From: Methanofollis sp. W23
Lineage (GTDB): Archaea > Halobacteriota > Methanomicrobia > Methanomicrobiales > Methanofollaceae
DNA: 64,000 bases
Assembly (NCBI RefSeq): GCF_017875325.1
Contig: NZ_JAGGMN010000001.1
Coordinates: forward strand, 868,001 to 932,000
Direction: 5' to 3'
Part shown: positions 17,754 to 25,577 of the stretch, in pieces
How the letters are laid out: every line of letters starts with the position of its first letter
Position numbering within the stretch: position 1 is the first letter of the stretch
The notes under the pieces: generated by a model
Seen by the model: the letters and a program-made list of their open reading frames with translations, nothing else
What the model was told of the DNA's origin: nothing
Databases searched by the model: none
Translations under genes and position numbers: made by a program

Positions 17754-18434
17754 ATGGACTCATATGAAGTGTTACACAAAGAGGACGCCGAGGCGGGAGG
17801 GTATTCCACCGAGGCGGTATCCCCGGTGGTGGGGGTGATGCTGATGCTCGTCGTGACCATCATCATCGCTGCGGTGGTCAGCGCCTCTGCCAGTGGGGTT
17901 TCAGACGAGACCGAGAAGGCGCCGGTCTCGGTGATCGATGCGCATGTTGACATGCATTTTGAAAATATGATGGGCACAAGCCCAAACATAAGGTTGACTC
18001 TCTTAAGTGGAGATTCGCTCCAGACCAATGACCTCCAGATTATTACCTATTACACCATCCCAAGTTTAAAGCGAATCCCTGAGGACTGCCGGGGCCAGGT
18101 GATCAAGCACACCATCGACGGCGGTCTTGAACCTGGGAGTGCGCCATGGGACAGGGAACTGAACCCGATCACCCACCCGCAGGTGAATGACGGTGGCATC
18201 CTCAAACTCAACGAAGTTGGCGAGTATAATGGGGCGGCCTTCGGCGAGTTCGTCTGGCGGCCAGGTCGTGTCCTGAAAGTATGGCCAGATGCCGGAGCTA
18301 TAAGCGACTTCTTCGGTTTTGATATTGAGGACGACGACTATGGATTTGGCGAAGGCTCTTTTGTGGAGGTCAACATCCTGCACACACCAAGTGGCAAGAT
18401 CATATTCAAGAAAGAACTTGAGGTGAAGGGATGA
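17754..18434 (+). CDS. Archaeal type IV pilin (Pilin_N domain), plus-strand arm 1
   Basis: 226 residues. The leader is unusually long (about 24 residues, MDSYEVLHKEDAEAGGYSTE) before AVSPVVGVMLMLVVTIIIAAVVSASASG, the cleavage box and assembly helix. The head ends with a strand VEVNILHTPSGKIIFKKEL that is shared with plus-arm pilin 3 (VEVKIVHIPSDKVLFSKEV), so these two are closer paralogs. The stop overlaps the next start as ATGA. First gene of a four-pilin operon divergent from the assembly genes. Confidence 0.88.
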   Translation: MDSYEVLHKEDAEAGGYSTEAVSPVVGVMLMLVVTIIIAAVVSASASGVSDETEKAPVSVIDAHVDMHFENMMGTSPNIRLTLLSGDSLQTNDLQIITYYTIPSLKRIPEDCRGQVIKHTIDGGLEPGSAPWDRELNPITHPQVNDGGILKLNEVGEYNGAAFGEFVWRPGRVLKVWPDAGAISDFFGFDIEDDDYGFGEGSFVEVNILHTPSGKIIFKKELEVKG

Positions 18435-19018
18435 GGACGCTGAGAGAGGACCATTCTGCAGTCTCACCGATCGTCGGGGTGATGCTGATGCTCGTCGTCA
18501 CCGTCATCATCGCCGCAGTGGTCAGCGCCTATGCCGCGGGCATGGGTGAGCAGAACCCGAAGGCACCGCAGGCCAACCTTGAGATGACGGTCATCACCAC
18601 GCCGGGATGGCAGGGGATCCAGTTTGAGCATAAAGGAGGCGACGTGATCGACCTCAAAGACCTCAAGATCGGTTTCATGACCGGCGACACCCAGATGGAG
18701 ATGGGGTACTATGACAAACTCTCCGAGAAATACAGGTCTCTGGATCAGAGTGTGAAGGACAAAATTTACCACTTCCAGAAGGTCGGTGCACCTCCGCCAG
18801 GAGGATGGAGTGGACCTGACACCTACATCCGCCCAGGTGAGTCGTTCATGATCTATGCCGATCAGCCAAAGACTCCGTTTGGTTTCATGGGCTTCAAGGG
18901 CGAGAAGTCGAGTTGTGCCCTTTACTGGGATAAAAAGAACACATACACGCTCTTTGACAAACAGACCGGGGCCGTATACTCGACCGGGAAGATCATCCCG
19001 CCGATCAATAAGGCGTGA
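18431..19018 (+). CDS. Archaeal type IV pilin (Pilin_N domain), plus-strand arm 2
   Basis: 195 residues starting MRTLREDHSAVSPIVGVMLMLVVTVIIAAVVSAYAAG. The DNA of the helix is nearly the same as in the flanking pilin genes, as expected from tandem duplication. The head has FEHKGGDVIDLKDLKI and ends with FDKQTGAVYSTGKIIPP, resembling minus-arm pilin 4 (FIDRHTGAPISSGEIMVP). Thus each arm contains matching head types. SD-like GAGGTGAAGG precedes the ATG inside the upstream gene. Confidence 0.9.
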   Translation: MRTLREDHSAVSPIVGVMLMLVVTVIIAAVVSAYAAGMGEQNPKAPQANLEMTVITTPGWQGIQFEHKGGDVIDLKDLKIGFMTGDTQMEMGYYDKLSEKYRSLDQSVKDKIYHFQKVGAPPPGGWSGPDTYIRPGESFMIYADQPKTPFGFMGFKGEKSSCALYWDKKNTYTLFDKQTGAVYSTGKIIPPINKA

Positions 19019-19036
19019 GAGTGAGGAGGGATTGAA

Positions 19037-19669
19037 TTGATAAAAATACACTCAAACCAGGAAGAGGGTGTCTCCCCGGTCGTCGGGGTGATGCTGATGC
19101 TCGTCGTGACCATCATCATCGCCGCGGTGGTCAGCGCCTATGCAGGGCATATCGGCGGGAACACCGAAGTACCGCCGCAGACCTCTATCGATGTGCAGAT
19201 CACCACCTCTGGCGGCCCACAAGGCGACCAGATCGTGATGACCTTTGAACATCTCAGCGGCGATCCGATCCCGACAGCGGACATGAAGATCCTGACCTTC
19301 TACAAATTGCCAGGTGGCGAGACGGTTGCCAGTGAGGTGACCGACGAAGATCCTGCAGTCAGGATCTTCTCGACCGACGACGCCGTGAAACTGCCCTACC
19401 TCAATGACATCTCAAAGGGAGTGCCCGGCGAGAGTCCAAAGGTGGACTTTGGAAACTTCACCTTCCAGTCAGGCGACATCATGTCCAGCGGCACCACGAT
19501 CGGCACCGGGGTCACGGAGGGTGGATTTATGAGTGGTGATGCCGGGATGATCGGGTGCGACCTGACCGACTCGGCCAATGGCTTTGAGCGGGGCAGTCCA
19601 GTCGAGGTCAAGATCGTCCATATCCCAAGTGACAAGGTACTCTTCAGCAAGGAGGTGATCGCGGTATGA
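19037..19669 (+). CDS. Archaeal type IV pilin (Pilin_N domain), plus-strand arm 3, TTG start
   Basis: 210 residues. The only start giving a proper leader is TTG at 19037 (Met-IKIHSNQEEGVSPVVGVMLMLVVTIIIAAVVSAYAG), with GAGGAGGG placed 6 nt upstream. The next in-frame ATG lies inside the helix, so TTG decides the start. The head contains FEHLSGDPIPTADMKILTFYKLPGG. It is followed by an ATGA overlap with the fourth pilin. Expected pilus subunit. Confidence 0.88.
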   Translation: MIKIHSNQEEGVSPVVGVMLMLVVTIIIAAVVSAYAGHIGGNTEVPPQTSIDVQITTSGGPQGDQIVMTFEHLSGDPIPTADMKILTFYKLPGGETVASEVTDEDPAVRIFSTDDAVKLPYLNDISKGVPGESPKVDFGNFTFQSGDIMSSGTTIGTGVTEGGFMSGDAGMIGCDLTDSANGFERGSPVEVKIVHIPSDKVLFSKEVIAV

Positions 19670-20322
19670 GAGCGACGAATGACTCGGCGGTCTCCCCGGT
19701 GGTGGGGGTGATGCTGATGCTTGTCGTGACGATCGTCATCGCCGCGGTGGTCAGTGCCTTCGCAGGCGGGATCTACTCTGACCAGAAGAAAGCGCCCCAG
19801 GCGGCGCTCTCATGCGAGTCAATGGTCGAATCGGTCCAGGACGAGGACAAGACAAACGACGACCCCGATTATCCAGGCGGGTTTAAAGCGAACAACGGTC
19901 TGCTCTTCAAACACGAAGGTGGGGACCCGTTCTCCATCCATGATATCCAGGTCCAGATCCAGAGCAGGGACAAAAAGACCACCATCGACCCTGCCATGGT
20001 CTTCAGGAGCAGTCAGAGTTGTGCCGATACGTCGAAACTGAGGTTCCGCGAGGTGGACGGCACCAGTATGCCCACCTATCTCTACAAGTACGCCGGCGAT
20101 TCCGGTGACATCATCAAGCCGGGCGATAAGTTTGCGGTCATCGCCGACGGGTGCTATGACAATGCAGAGACCGCTTCTGAGCCTCGGGGCATGTTTATCA
20201 CCTGGCAGCCAGAGGGTGCCGAAGGGCGGTTTGAGGTCCAGGTCGGGACGAAGATCGAGTACGAGATCGTCGACAAGGCGAGCGGGAAGGGTATTCAGAA
20301 GGGTTCGTGCGTCCTGTACTGA
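19666..20322 (+). CDS. Archaeal type IV pilin (Pilin_N domain), plus-strand arm 4
   Basis: 218 residues, start MRATNDSAVSPVVGVMLMLVVTIVIAAVVSAFAGG. The head holds three or four cysteines (SCESM, SSQSCADTS, VIADGCYDN, GSCVLY at the end) that could form disulfides outside the cell; the other pilins have few. FKHEGGDPFSIHDIQV is the shared GGD element. Last gene of this arm, followed by a short T-rich stretch (20333-20358) likely acting as terminator. Confidence 0.9.
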   Translation: MRATNDSAVSPVVGVMLMLVVTIVIAAVVSAFAGGIYSDQKKAPQAALSCESMVESVQDEDKTNDDPDYPGGFKANNGLLFKHEGGDPFSIHDIQVQIQSRDKKTTIDPAMVFRSSQSCADTSKLRFREVDGTSMPTYLYKYAGDSGDIIKPGDKFAVIADGCYDNAETASEPRGMFITWQPEGAEGRFEVQVGTKIEYEIVDKASGKGIQKGSCVLY

Positions 20323-20484
20323 ATGATTTTTCCGCTCCATTTTTTCCCACTTTTTTTTGTTGCTTTTGTGCATTGCAGTTTCAGGTCTTTGGATTCTGTG
20401 AACACCGGTGTGAGATGAACGGAGAGGAGGATATTATGGATGGGCAGGAGATCATAGAATGGGTCCTGTGAGAATTATTCTTTC

Positions 20485-20714
20485 GGCTCTTTAGAAATCC
20501 TCATCTATCGTAGAAAGAATGCGTGTCATCCGCCTTCCCATAGCCTCCCGCGGAGGGCGTGCCGCCCGGACCCCCGGGATGAAGATTGGGGCGGGAAGGC
20601 AGAACAGACAAACATGAAGAGGGCGCCGCCGTCCTCGACCTATCGTGTGGCGGGGGTCCGGGGGGGTGCAACCCCCCCGTCGAAGAGAGCCATCAAGATG
20701 ATTTCTACAGAGCC
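20485..20714. mobile_element. Intact MITE, 230 bp, target duplication ATTCTTTC
   Basis: The left end GGCTCTTTAGAAATCCTC and the right end GATTTCTACAGAGCC are inverted copies of each other. ATTCTTTC stands directly on both sides (20477-20484 and 20715-20722), a perfect 8-bp target duplication. Inside are two GC-rich hairpins (around 20545-20580 and 20645-20680), and no protein is encoded. It lies 160 bp after the last pilin gene. Confidence 0.92.
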
Positions 20715-20722
20715 ATTCTTTC

Positions 20723-21286
20723 AATTGTTCGGACTGCTTGCCGTCCGCATCTAATCTATATCATGAGGTGATCGATAGGTTTGAAGATCACGATCATCTC
20801 CAATGCAGAAGGCCCAAAAAAAAAAAATAAAAAAAATTTCTGTAGAAATGATCCTCTGGGAATTTTATTGTGATTGCTCCGACCATTTGTCACCGTCGTG
20901 AGAGAAAGGAGATGAGTGATACAAATGGTATAGGGAAGTACACTCTCACCCTCTCGCCGGGGGTTGCACCCCGGACTCCCGCCAGGATGATTGGGGGAGG
21001 TCACAGACCAGTGGATCTCGCGAGAATTTTCTTTCATTGTTTCGACCGCCTGCTGTCCTCGACCAATCCCCGTTGTCGGATATGTGAGGGTTATAGGCGG
21101 TGGATCCAATGAGTGCCCTCTTTCCTGATCACCTCCTTGCCGATCTCCTCTGATCTTCATCATGAGGAGATCGATAGGTTCGAAGATCATGATCTTCTCC
21201 AATGCAGAAATATCTCCAACTCGCGGTTCAGAAGAGAGATGCATCAGGTACGGCACTCGCGTCGTGATCAGTTCCGCACAAAAAAA
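20723..21286. repeat. Gene-free stretch with a duplicated 55-bp sequence and decayed MITE pieces
   Basis: Two copies of a sequence of about 55 bp occur near 20759-20812 and 21158-21211 (ATCATGAGG-GATCGATAGGTT, ending CTCCAATGCAGAA). The second contains the perfect palindrome GAAGATCATGATCTTC. Between them lie A-rich DNA (20815-20840), a MITE-like end TTTCTGTAGAAATGATCCTC near 20836 and a CCGGGGG..CCCCGG hairpin (20965-20985). No gene is apparent. Confidence 0.5.
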
Positions 21287-21516
21287 GGCTCTGTAGAAAC
21301 CCTCTGGACAGTTCTCTTCGCCGGGGGGCGTGCCCGCCACCCCGGTCCCCCCGCCCGAAGATAAGCGGTGGATGGCAGTGCACTCTTCATGGCGATTCAT
21401 TGTGCCTTCCCGTCCCTATCTTCTGGGGGTCCAGGGGGCACGACCTCCCAGCCAAAGAGATAGGAAGGCGGATGACACGCATGATCCCCACGATAAGTGA
21501 GGGCTTCTACAAAGCC
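21287..21516. mobile_element. Intact MITE, 230 bp, inserted in the T-tract terminator of the META gene
   Basis: Begins GGCTCTGTAGAAACCCTC and ends GGGCTTCTACAAAGCC. Flanks are A-runs (seven A on the left, eleven on the right), consistent with an 8-bp duplication of a poly-A target. On the minus strand this A-run is the T-rich tail just after the stop of the META-domain gene at 21538, so the element landed in that gene's terminator. It has the same two internal hairpins as the other copies. Confidence 0.85.
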
Positions 21517-21537
21517 AAAAAAAAAAAGAAAAAAAAT

Positions 21538-23121
21538 TCAGACCTTCGCGGTGAAGGCGAGGACCCGCCAGCCGTGCTCGTCAAGGAGTTCGAGCTGGTC
21601 GCCCTCGATGGCATACCCCTTCACCGCACCGAGGAGGTCGAGGTAGGTGCGCTCCTGGTCCATGACCCCTTCGGGCTCTTTGCAGTACATCTTCGTGGAC
21701 CTGGCCTGACCGATCTCCATCGAGGAGTTGGAGTCAGAGTCCATGAGGTTGTACGAGGCGAAGTAGCGGTTGCACCCGGCAGACCCGGTGAGGTTCCCGT
21801 CCTCGCCAAAGACTGCGGTGACCTCGGTCCCTTCAATGACCGGCATCACGATGTCGTCGAGGTGGTAGGCGTCAAGCACCCAGGTGGTGCCGGCAAGGGG
21901 CAGGGTCTCGGGAGCCTGCGTCTTTGCAAAGTCCAGGACGACGGTGCCGTGCTCGTCCATGAGCGAGAGACGGTCGCCCTCGATCACGAAGGACGCCGTC
22001 GTGTTGAGGAGTGCGAGATAGGTGCGCTCCTGCTCGGCAATATCCTCGTCAGGGCAGGCCATCAGGGTCGTGCCTGCAGGGCCGATGGACATCTCGGTGC
22101 CGTTCACCTCGTACGAGGCGAAGTAGCGGTTGCACCCGGCCGACCCGGCGACCGTGCCTTCATCGTCGAAGACCGCGGTGATCTCGGTGCCGGTGAGGAC
22201 CGAGACGATCGCATCGCCGGTGTGGAGAGACTCAAGGGTCCAGTCGGTCCCGACAAGGGGTTCAGGCTCTGGAAGGATGGCCTTCGTAAACGTAAGGATC
22301 TCAGTCTTGTTCTCGTCGAAGAGTATCAGGGTCTCCCCCTCGATCGTGAAGGAATTTACTGTTTCGAGGAGTCCGAGGTAGGTGTACTCCTGTGTCATGA
22401 CGCCCTCGTCAGGGCAGGCCATCTTTGTCGAAGCGGCAGGGCCGATGGACATCCCGGTGCCGTTCACCTCGTACGAGGCGAAGTAGCGGTTGCACCCGGC
22501 CGACCCGGCGACCGTGCCTTCATCGTCGAAGACCGCCGTAATCTCGGTGCCGGCGATTACCGAGACGATCGCGTCGTCGTCATGGTACCACTGGAGTCCC
22601 CACTCAGTCCCGACAAGGGGTTCGGGTTCGGGCGGCACATGGGTCTTGAAGACCAGGACGGCCGTGCCGTTCCCGTCGAAGAAGGTCATGCTCTCGTCCT
22701 CGACCTTAAGAGACCGCACGGTGTCGAGGAGCCCGAGGTATGCGCTCTCCTGTTCCATCACGCCCTCTCCAGGGCAGTACATCAGCGTCGAGACCGTGGG
22801 GCCGAAGGTGATCCCTGCCGTCTTGTTCAGCGTGTAGGTGGTGGAGTACGAGTTGCACCCGGCAGAACCCGAGGCAGTGGCGTTCTCACCGAAGACAAGG
22901 GTGACCGGCGTGCCGGCCAGGACGTCGTTCATCGACCCGTTCTGGGCGTATGATACCAGATCCCAGGAGGTGCCGTTCAGGTCGATCCCCCACTCGGTCT
23001 TGTTGTCCGTCCCGTCAGGCGCCTGTCCCGTGCATCCCGCGGCAAGGAGGCAGGCGGCGAGGACGACGGCCACACCCAGCAGGGGGAGGGTGCGCCGTGT
23101 CGTCTGCGTCATGGATCGCAT
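21538..23121 (-). CDS. Lipoprotein with four tandem META (HslJ-like) domains
   Basis: 527 residues. A signal peptide with lipobox LLAAGC (Cys about 29) is followed by four META domains of about 120 residues, each with the pattern [GT]-W-x-L/-V, a hydrophobic strand [TA]AVF, GSAGCN-[RS]-Y, a [ST]-x-[MK]-x-C-P or C-K segment and Q-E-x-x-Y-L. META domains occur in HslJ-type bacterial lipoproteins linked to novobiocin or heat stress; the biochemical role is unknown. Domains 2 and 3 are almost identical over about 80 bp at exactly 360-bp spacing (22099 and 22459), evidence of a recent internal duplication. Each GSAGCN and the later C-P provide two conserved cysteines per domain. Monocistronic. Confidence 0.88.
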   Translation of the reverse strand: MRSMTQTTRRTLPLLGVAVVLAACLLAAGCTGQAPDGTDNKTEWGIDLNGTSWDLVSYAQNGSMNDVLAGTPVTLVFGENATASGSAGCNSYSTTYTLNKTAGITFGPTVSTLMYCPGEGVMEQESAYLGLLDTVRSLKVEDESMTFFDGNGTAVLVFKTHVPPEPEPLVGTEWGLQWYHDDDAIVSVIAGTEITAVFDDEGTVAGSAGCNRYFASYEVNGTGMSIGPAASTKMACPDEGVMTQEYTYLGLLETVNSFTIEGETLILFDENKTEILTFTKAILPEPEPLVGTDWTLESLHTGDAIVSVLTGTEITAVFDDEGTVAGSAGCNRYFASYEVNGTEMSIGPAGTTLMACPDEDIAEQERTYLALLNTTASFVIEGDRLSLMDEHGTVVLDFAKTQAPETLPLAGTTWVLDAYHLDDIVMPVIEGTEVTAVFGEDGNLTGSAGCNRYFASYNLMDSDSNSSMEIGQARSTKMYCKEPEGVMDQERTYLDLLGAVKGYAIEGDQLELLDEHGWRVLAFTAKV

Positions 23122-23570
23122 GTGTAAAATAGGGTGCAGGGGGGTGATATAGGATCCCTTGAGTGCGAAAAAATTCGCAGTTATGCGGGCGTAAAATTTG
23201 GATCAAGTGGCGAATAATGGTTCTATAGAAATACTCTCGATGGCTCTCTCTGCGGGGGGCTGGCCATTCGGAGGGTTCCTACAAAGCCCAGAAAATTGTC
23301 TCCCCAGGTTTTTATGAGGAGGTCATCCCAAAACTCACTGTGGTTGAAAATGATCTTGAACTGAAGTTTTTCGTTCCTGAATTTCTAAACCCTATCCTCC
23401 ACCAGGGGGCGTGCCGCCCCCCGGTCCCTCCGTGCGAGCGATAGGTAGTGAACGGCATTACGCTCTTCATGGCGATTGTGTGTGCCTTCCCGGCGTGTTC
23501 ATGAGGAGAGGCGGGTGAATCACGCTTGCACCGAAAATTGGTACGGGTTTCTACAGGACCCGAAGAAGAA
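23122..23570. repeat. Gene-free stretch with two degenerate MITE copies
   Basis: A short remnant lies at 23219-23288 (GGTTCTATAGAAATAC ... TCCTACAAAGCC, 70 bp). A longer one lies at about 23380-23566 (TTTCTAAACCCTATCCTCCACC, hairpin GGGGGCGTGCCGCCCCCCGG, CCTTCCC, ending GGGTTTCTACAGGACC). No target duplications remain. No gene is seen. Confidence 0.6.
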
Positions 23571-25496
23571 TTATTTTGAGCCGCTATCCCGCGTGAAGTA
23601 CAGCCTTGCGGCATTGGCCACGACAAAGACCGAACTGATATGATGGAAGATGGCGGCCAGGACCGGGGTGAGGAAGCCGGCGGTCGCAAGGGCGAGGCCG
23701 ATAGTGTTGAACCCCACCGCCCAGGTGTAGTTCTGTTTGATCACCCGTTTCATCGCCCTGCCCGCGGCCAGGACCTTCGGGACCGCGGCAGGGTCGTCGC
23801 CCAGGACCACGACCTCGGCCGAGCGCACGACCAGCCCAGGGTTGCGGTGGCCGCCGATCGCGATCCCCACGTCTGCCGCTGCGAGGGCCGGGGCGTCGTT
23901 GGTCCCGTCGCCGACCATCACCACGCGCCCGCCGTCCTGGAATTTCTTCACCAGGGCGGTCTTGTCCTCAGGCCGGCACCCGGCATGGTACTCATCGGCC
24001 CCGATCGCGGCGGCGACCCGTTGCGCCTCTCCTTCTTCCTGGTCGCCGGTGGCAAGCACGACGCGGCTGATCCCGCACGCCCGCACGGCGTCGGCAAACC
24101 CGTCCACGGTCTCGGGGAGGGCGTCTCTGATCACAAAGACTCCTTGTGGTTCGTCTTCGACGGCGAGCCAGATCGCCCGGCCCTCATACTGCACGGGCGG
24201 GAGGGTGACGCCCGCCGCCTGGATCGTCTCCCCACTCCCGACAAAGACCGACTGCCCGTCGATGACCGCACGCACGCCCTGGCCGGGGAGTTCTTCACTC
24301 TCGGTCACCTCGGGAAGGGCGCCGGTCCCCTGTGATGCTGCATAGGTCGTGATCGCCGTGGCGATCGGGTGCGAGGACCTGGCCTCGATCGCCGCCGCCG
24401 ATCTCAGCACCTCCTTCCTCTCGGCGCCGTTGAGCATGACAAGGTCTCCCACGACAGGCTCGGCCCGCGTGAGGGTGCCGGTCTTATCGGTCACCAGGGT
24501 CTCGGCCCCGACCAGGCGTTCGAGAGGTTCGCCGCCCCTGGTGAGGACATGCCCGCGGGCCAGGCGCCCGATCGTCGCGGCGAAGGCGGCCGGAGTGGCC
24601 AGGGCCCAGGCGCAGGGGCAGGCCACCGAGAGGGCGGTCGCCGGGAGGTCGAGGCTCCCGGTGACAAGAAAGAGGAGCCCGGCATACGCGGTCACCCCGA
24701 TGAGGAAGACCTGGACCATCGTCTCGGCACGCTGCTGGGTCTGCGACTTCGCGGCAAGACTTCCTTCGATCTCTCGTGTGACCACCGCGAGATAGGTGTC
24801 GTCCCCGTCCCGCGTCGCCCTGACATGGAGGGGCGCGGAGAGGTTGAGGGTGCCTGAGGTGACCTGGCTCCCCGCCTCTTTGAAGACAGGGTAGGGCTCG
24901 CCGGTGACCGCAGACTCGTCGACCGAAGAGCGACCCTCGGTGACCTCGCCGTCGACCGGGACCGTCGCTCCCTTCGGGACGATCACCAGGTCGCCGGCAG
25001 AGACCTCGTGTACCCCGACTTCCCTGACGGTGCCTCCGTCAAGCACCCGTGCCGTCTGCTTTCCTTCTTTGACCAGTCCTTCGATCCGCTTGCGGTTCTT
25101 CTTGATGATGCTGGAAGCGATGAAGAGCCCAAACCCGATGACCCAGGCGACCAGCGCCCCGCTGAGAGGTTGACCGTCGAGAAGGGTGACGGTCATCACG
25201 GCGACGATGAGGAGTTCAGCGCTGACCCGGTGCATCATGAGGGTGCTCCTGAGCAGCCCTTCGGCGTACAGCACCAGGCAGAAGAGATAGGTGACCACCC
25301 CGATCGAGGCGAGGATGGGGGAGCCAAAGATCAGGTCGCCGGCAAAACAGAGGACCGGGACAAGGGCGGCAATAACTCGCAGGAGCATCTTGTCGTGGTT
25401 CGGGCTGATGGCGCCGAGCAGTGCGTCGACCTTCTTGAAAAATGCAATTGTATGTGGTCCTGGCATGGTCCTCTCATTCTCCGGCATCAAAATCAC
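23571..25496 (-). CDS. P1B-type heavy-metal transporting ATPase (second ATPase of the operon)
   Basis: 641 residues, integral membrane. Actuator TGE loop at 198-200, metal-binding CPC at 293-295 (SVACPCAWALATP), phosphorylation site DKTGTLT with Asp337, the SSHP helix of P1B pumps, GDGTNDAPAL, and a last helix pair with QNYTWAVGFN and HHISS. There is no N-terminal HMA or His-rich domain. CPC plus N-Y in the penultimate pair recalls Cu(I) pumps, but the last helix has His-His-Ile-Ser-Ser instead of Met-x-x-Ser-Ser, so the metal cannot be assigned. It exports or delivers metal across the membrane using ATP. It follows the other ATPase by 81 bp under the MarR-type regulator. Confidence 0.92.
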   Translation of the reverse strand: MILMPENERTMPGPHTIAFFKKVDALLGAISPNHDKMLLRVIAALVPVLCFAGDLIFGSPILASIGVVTYLFCLVLYAEGLLRSTLMMHRVSAELLIVAVMTVTLLDGQPLSGALVAWVIGFGLFIASSIIKKNRKRIEGLVKEGKQTARVLDGGTVREVGVHEVSAGDLVIVPKGATVPVDGEVTEGRSSVDESAVTGEPYPVFKEAGSQVTSGTLNLSAPLHVRATRDGDDTYLAVVTREIEGSLAAKSQTQQRAETMVQVFLIGVTAYAGLLFLVTGSLDLPATALSVACPCAWALATPAAFAATIGRLARGHVLTRGGEPLERLVGAETLVTDKTGTLTRAEPVVGDLVMLNGAERKEVLRSAAAIEARSSHPIATAITTYAASQGTGALPEVTESEELPGQGVRAVIDGQSVFVGSGETIQAAGVTLPPVQYEGRAIWLAVEDEPQGVFVIRDALPETVDGFADAVRACGISRVVLATGDQEEGEAQRVAAAIGADEYHAGCRPEDKTALVKKFQDGGRVVMVGDGTNDAPALAAADVGIAIGGHRNPGLVVRSAEVVVLGDDPAAVPKVLAAGRAMKRVIKQNYTWAVGFNTIGLALATAGFLTPVLAAIFHHISSVFVVANAARLYFTRDSGSK

Positions 25497-25577
25497 GCAT
25501 GGAAGCGAATGGAAAGTGGACAGGAAGTCCTGGCAGACTCCTGTCCTGGATGCGCAGTAGATATCTTGCGTTTCGGG

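Noticed and set aside
7432-20322. Pilus locus as archaellum operon
   Set aside because: No archaellin, ArlF/G/H or chemotaxis genes; pilins carry the Pilin_N type leader and diverse heads.
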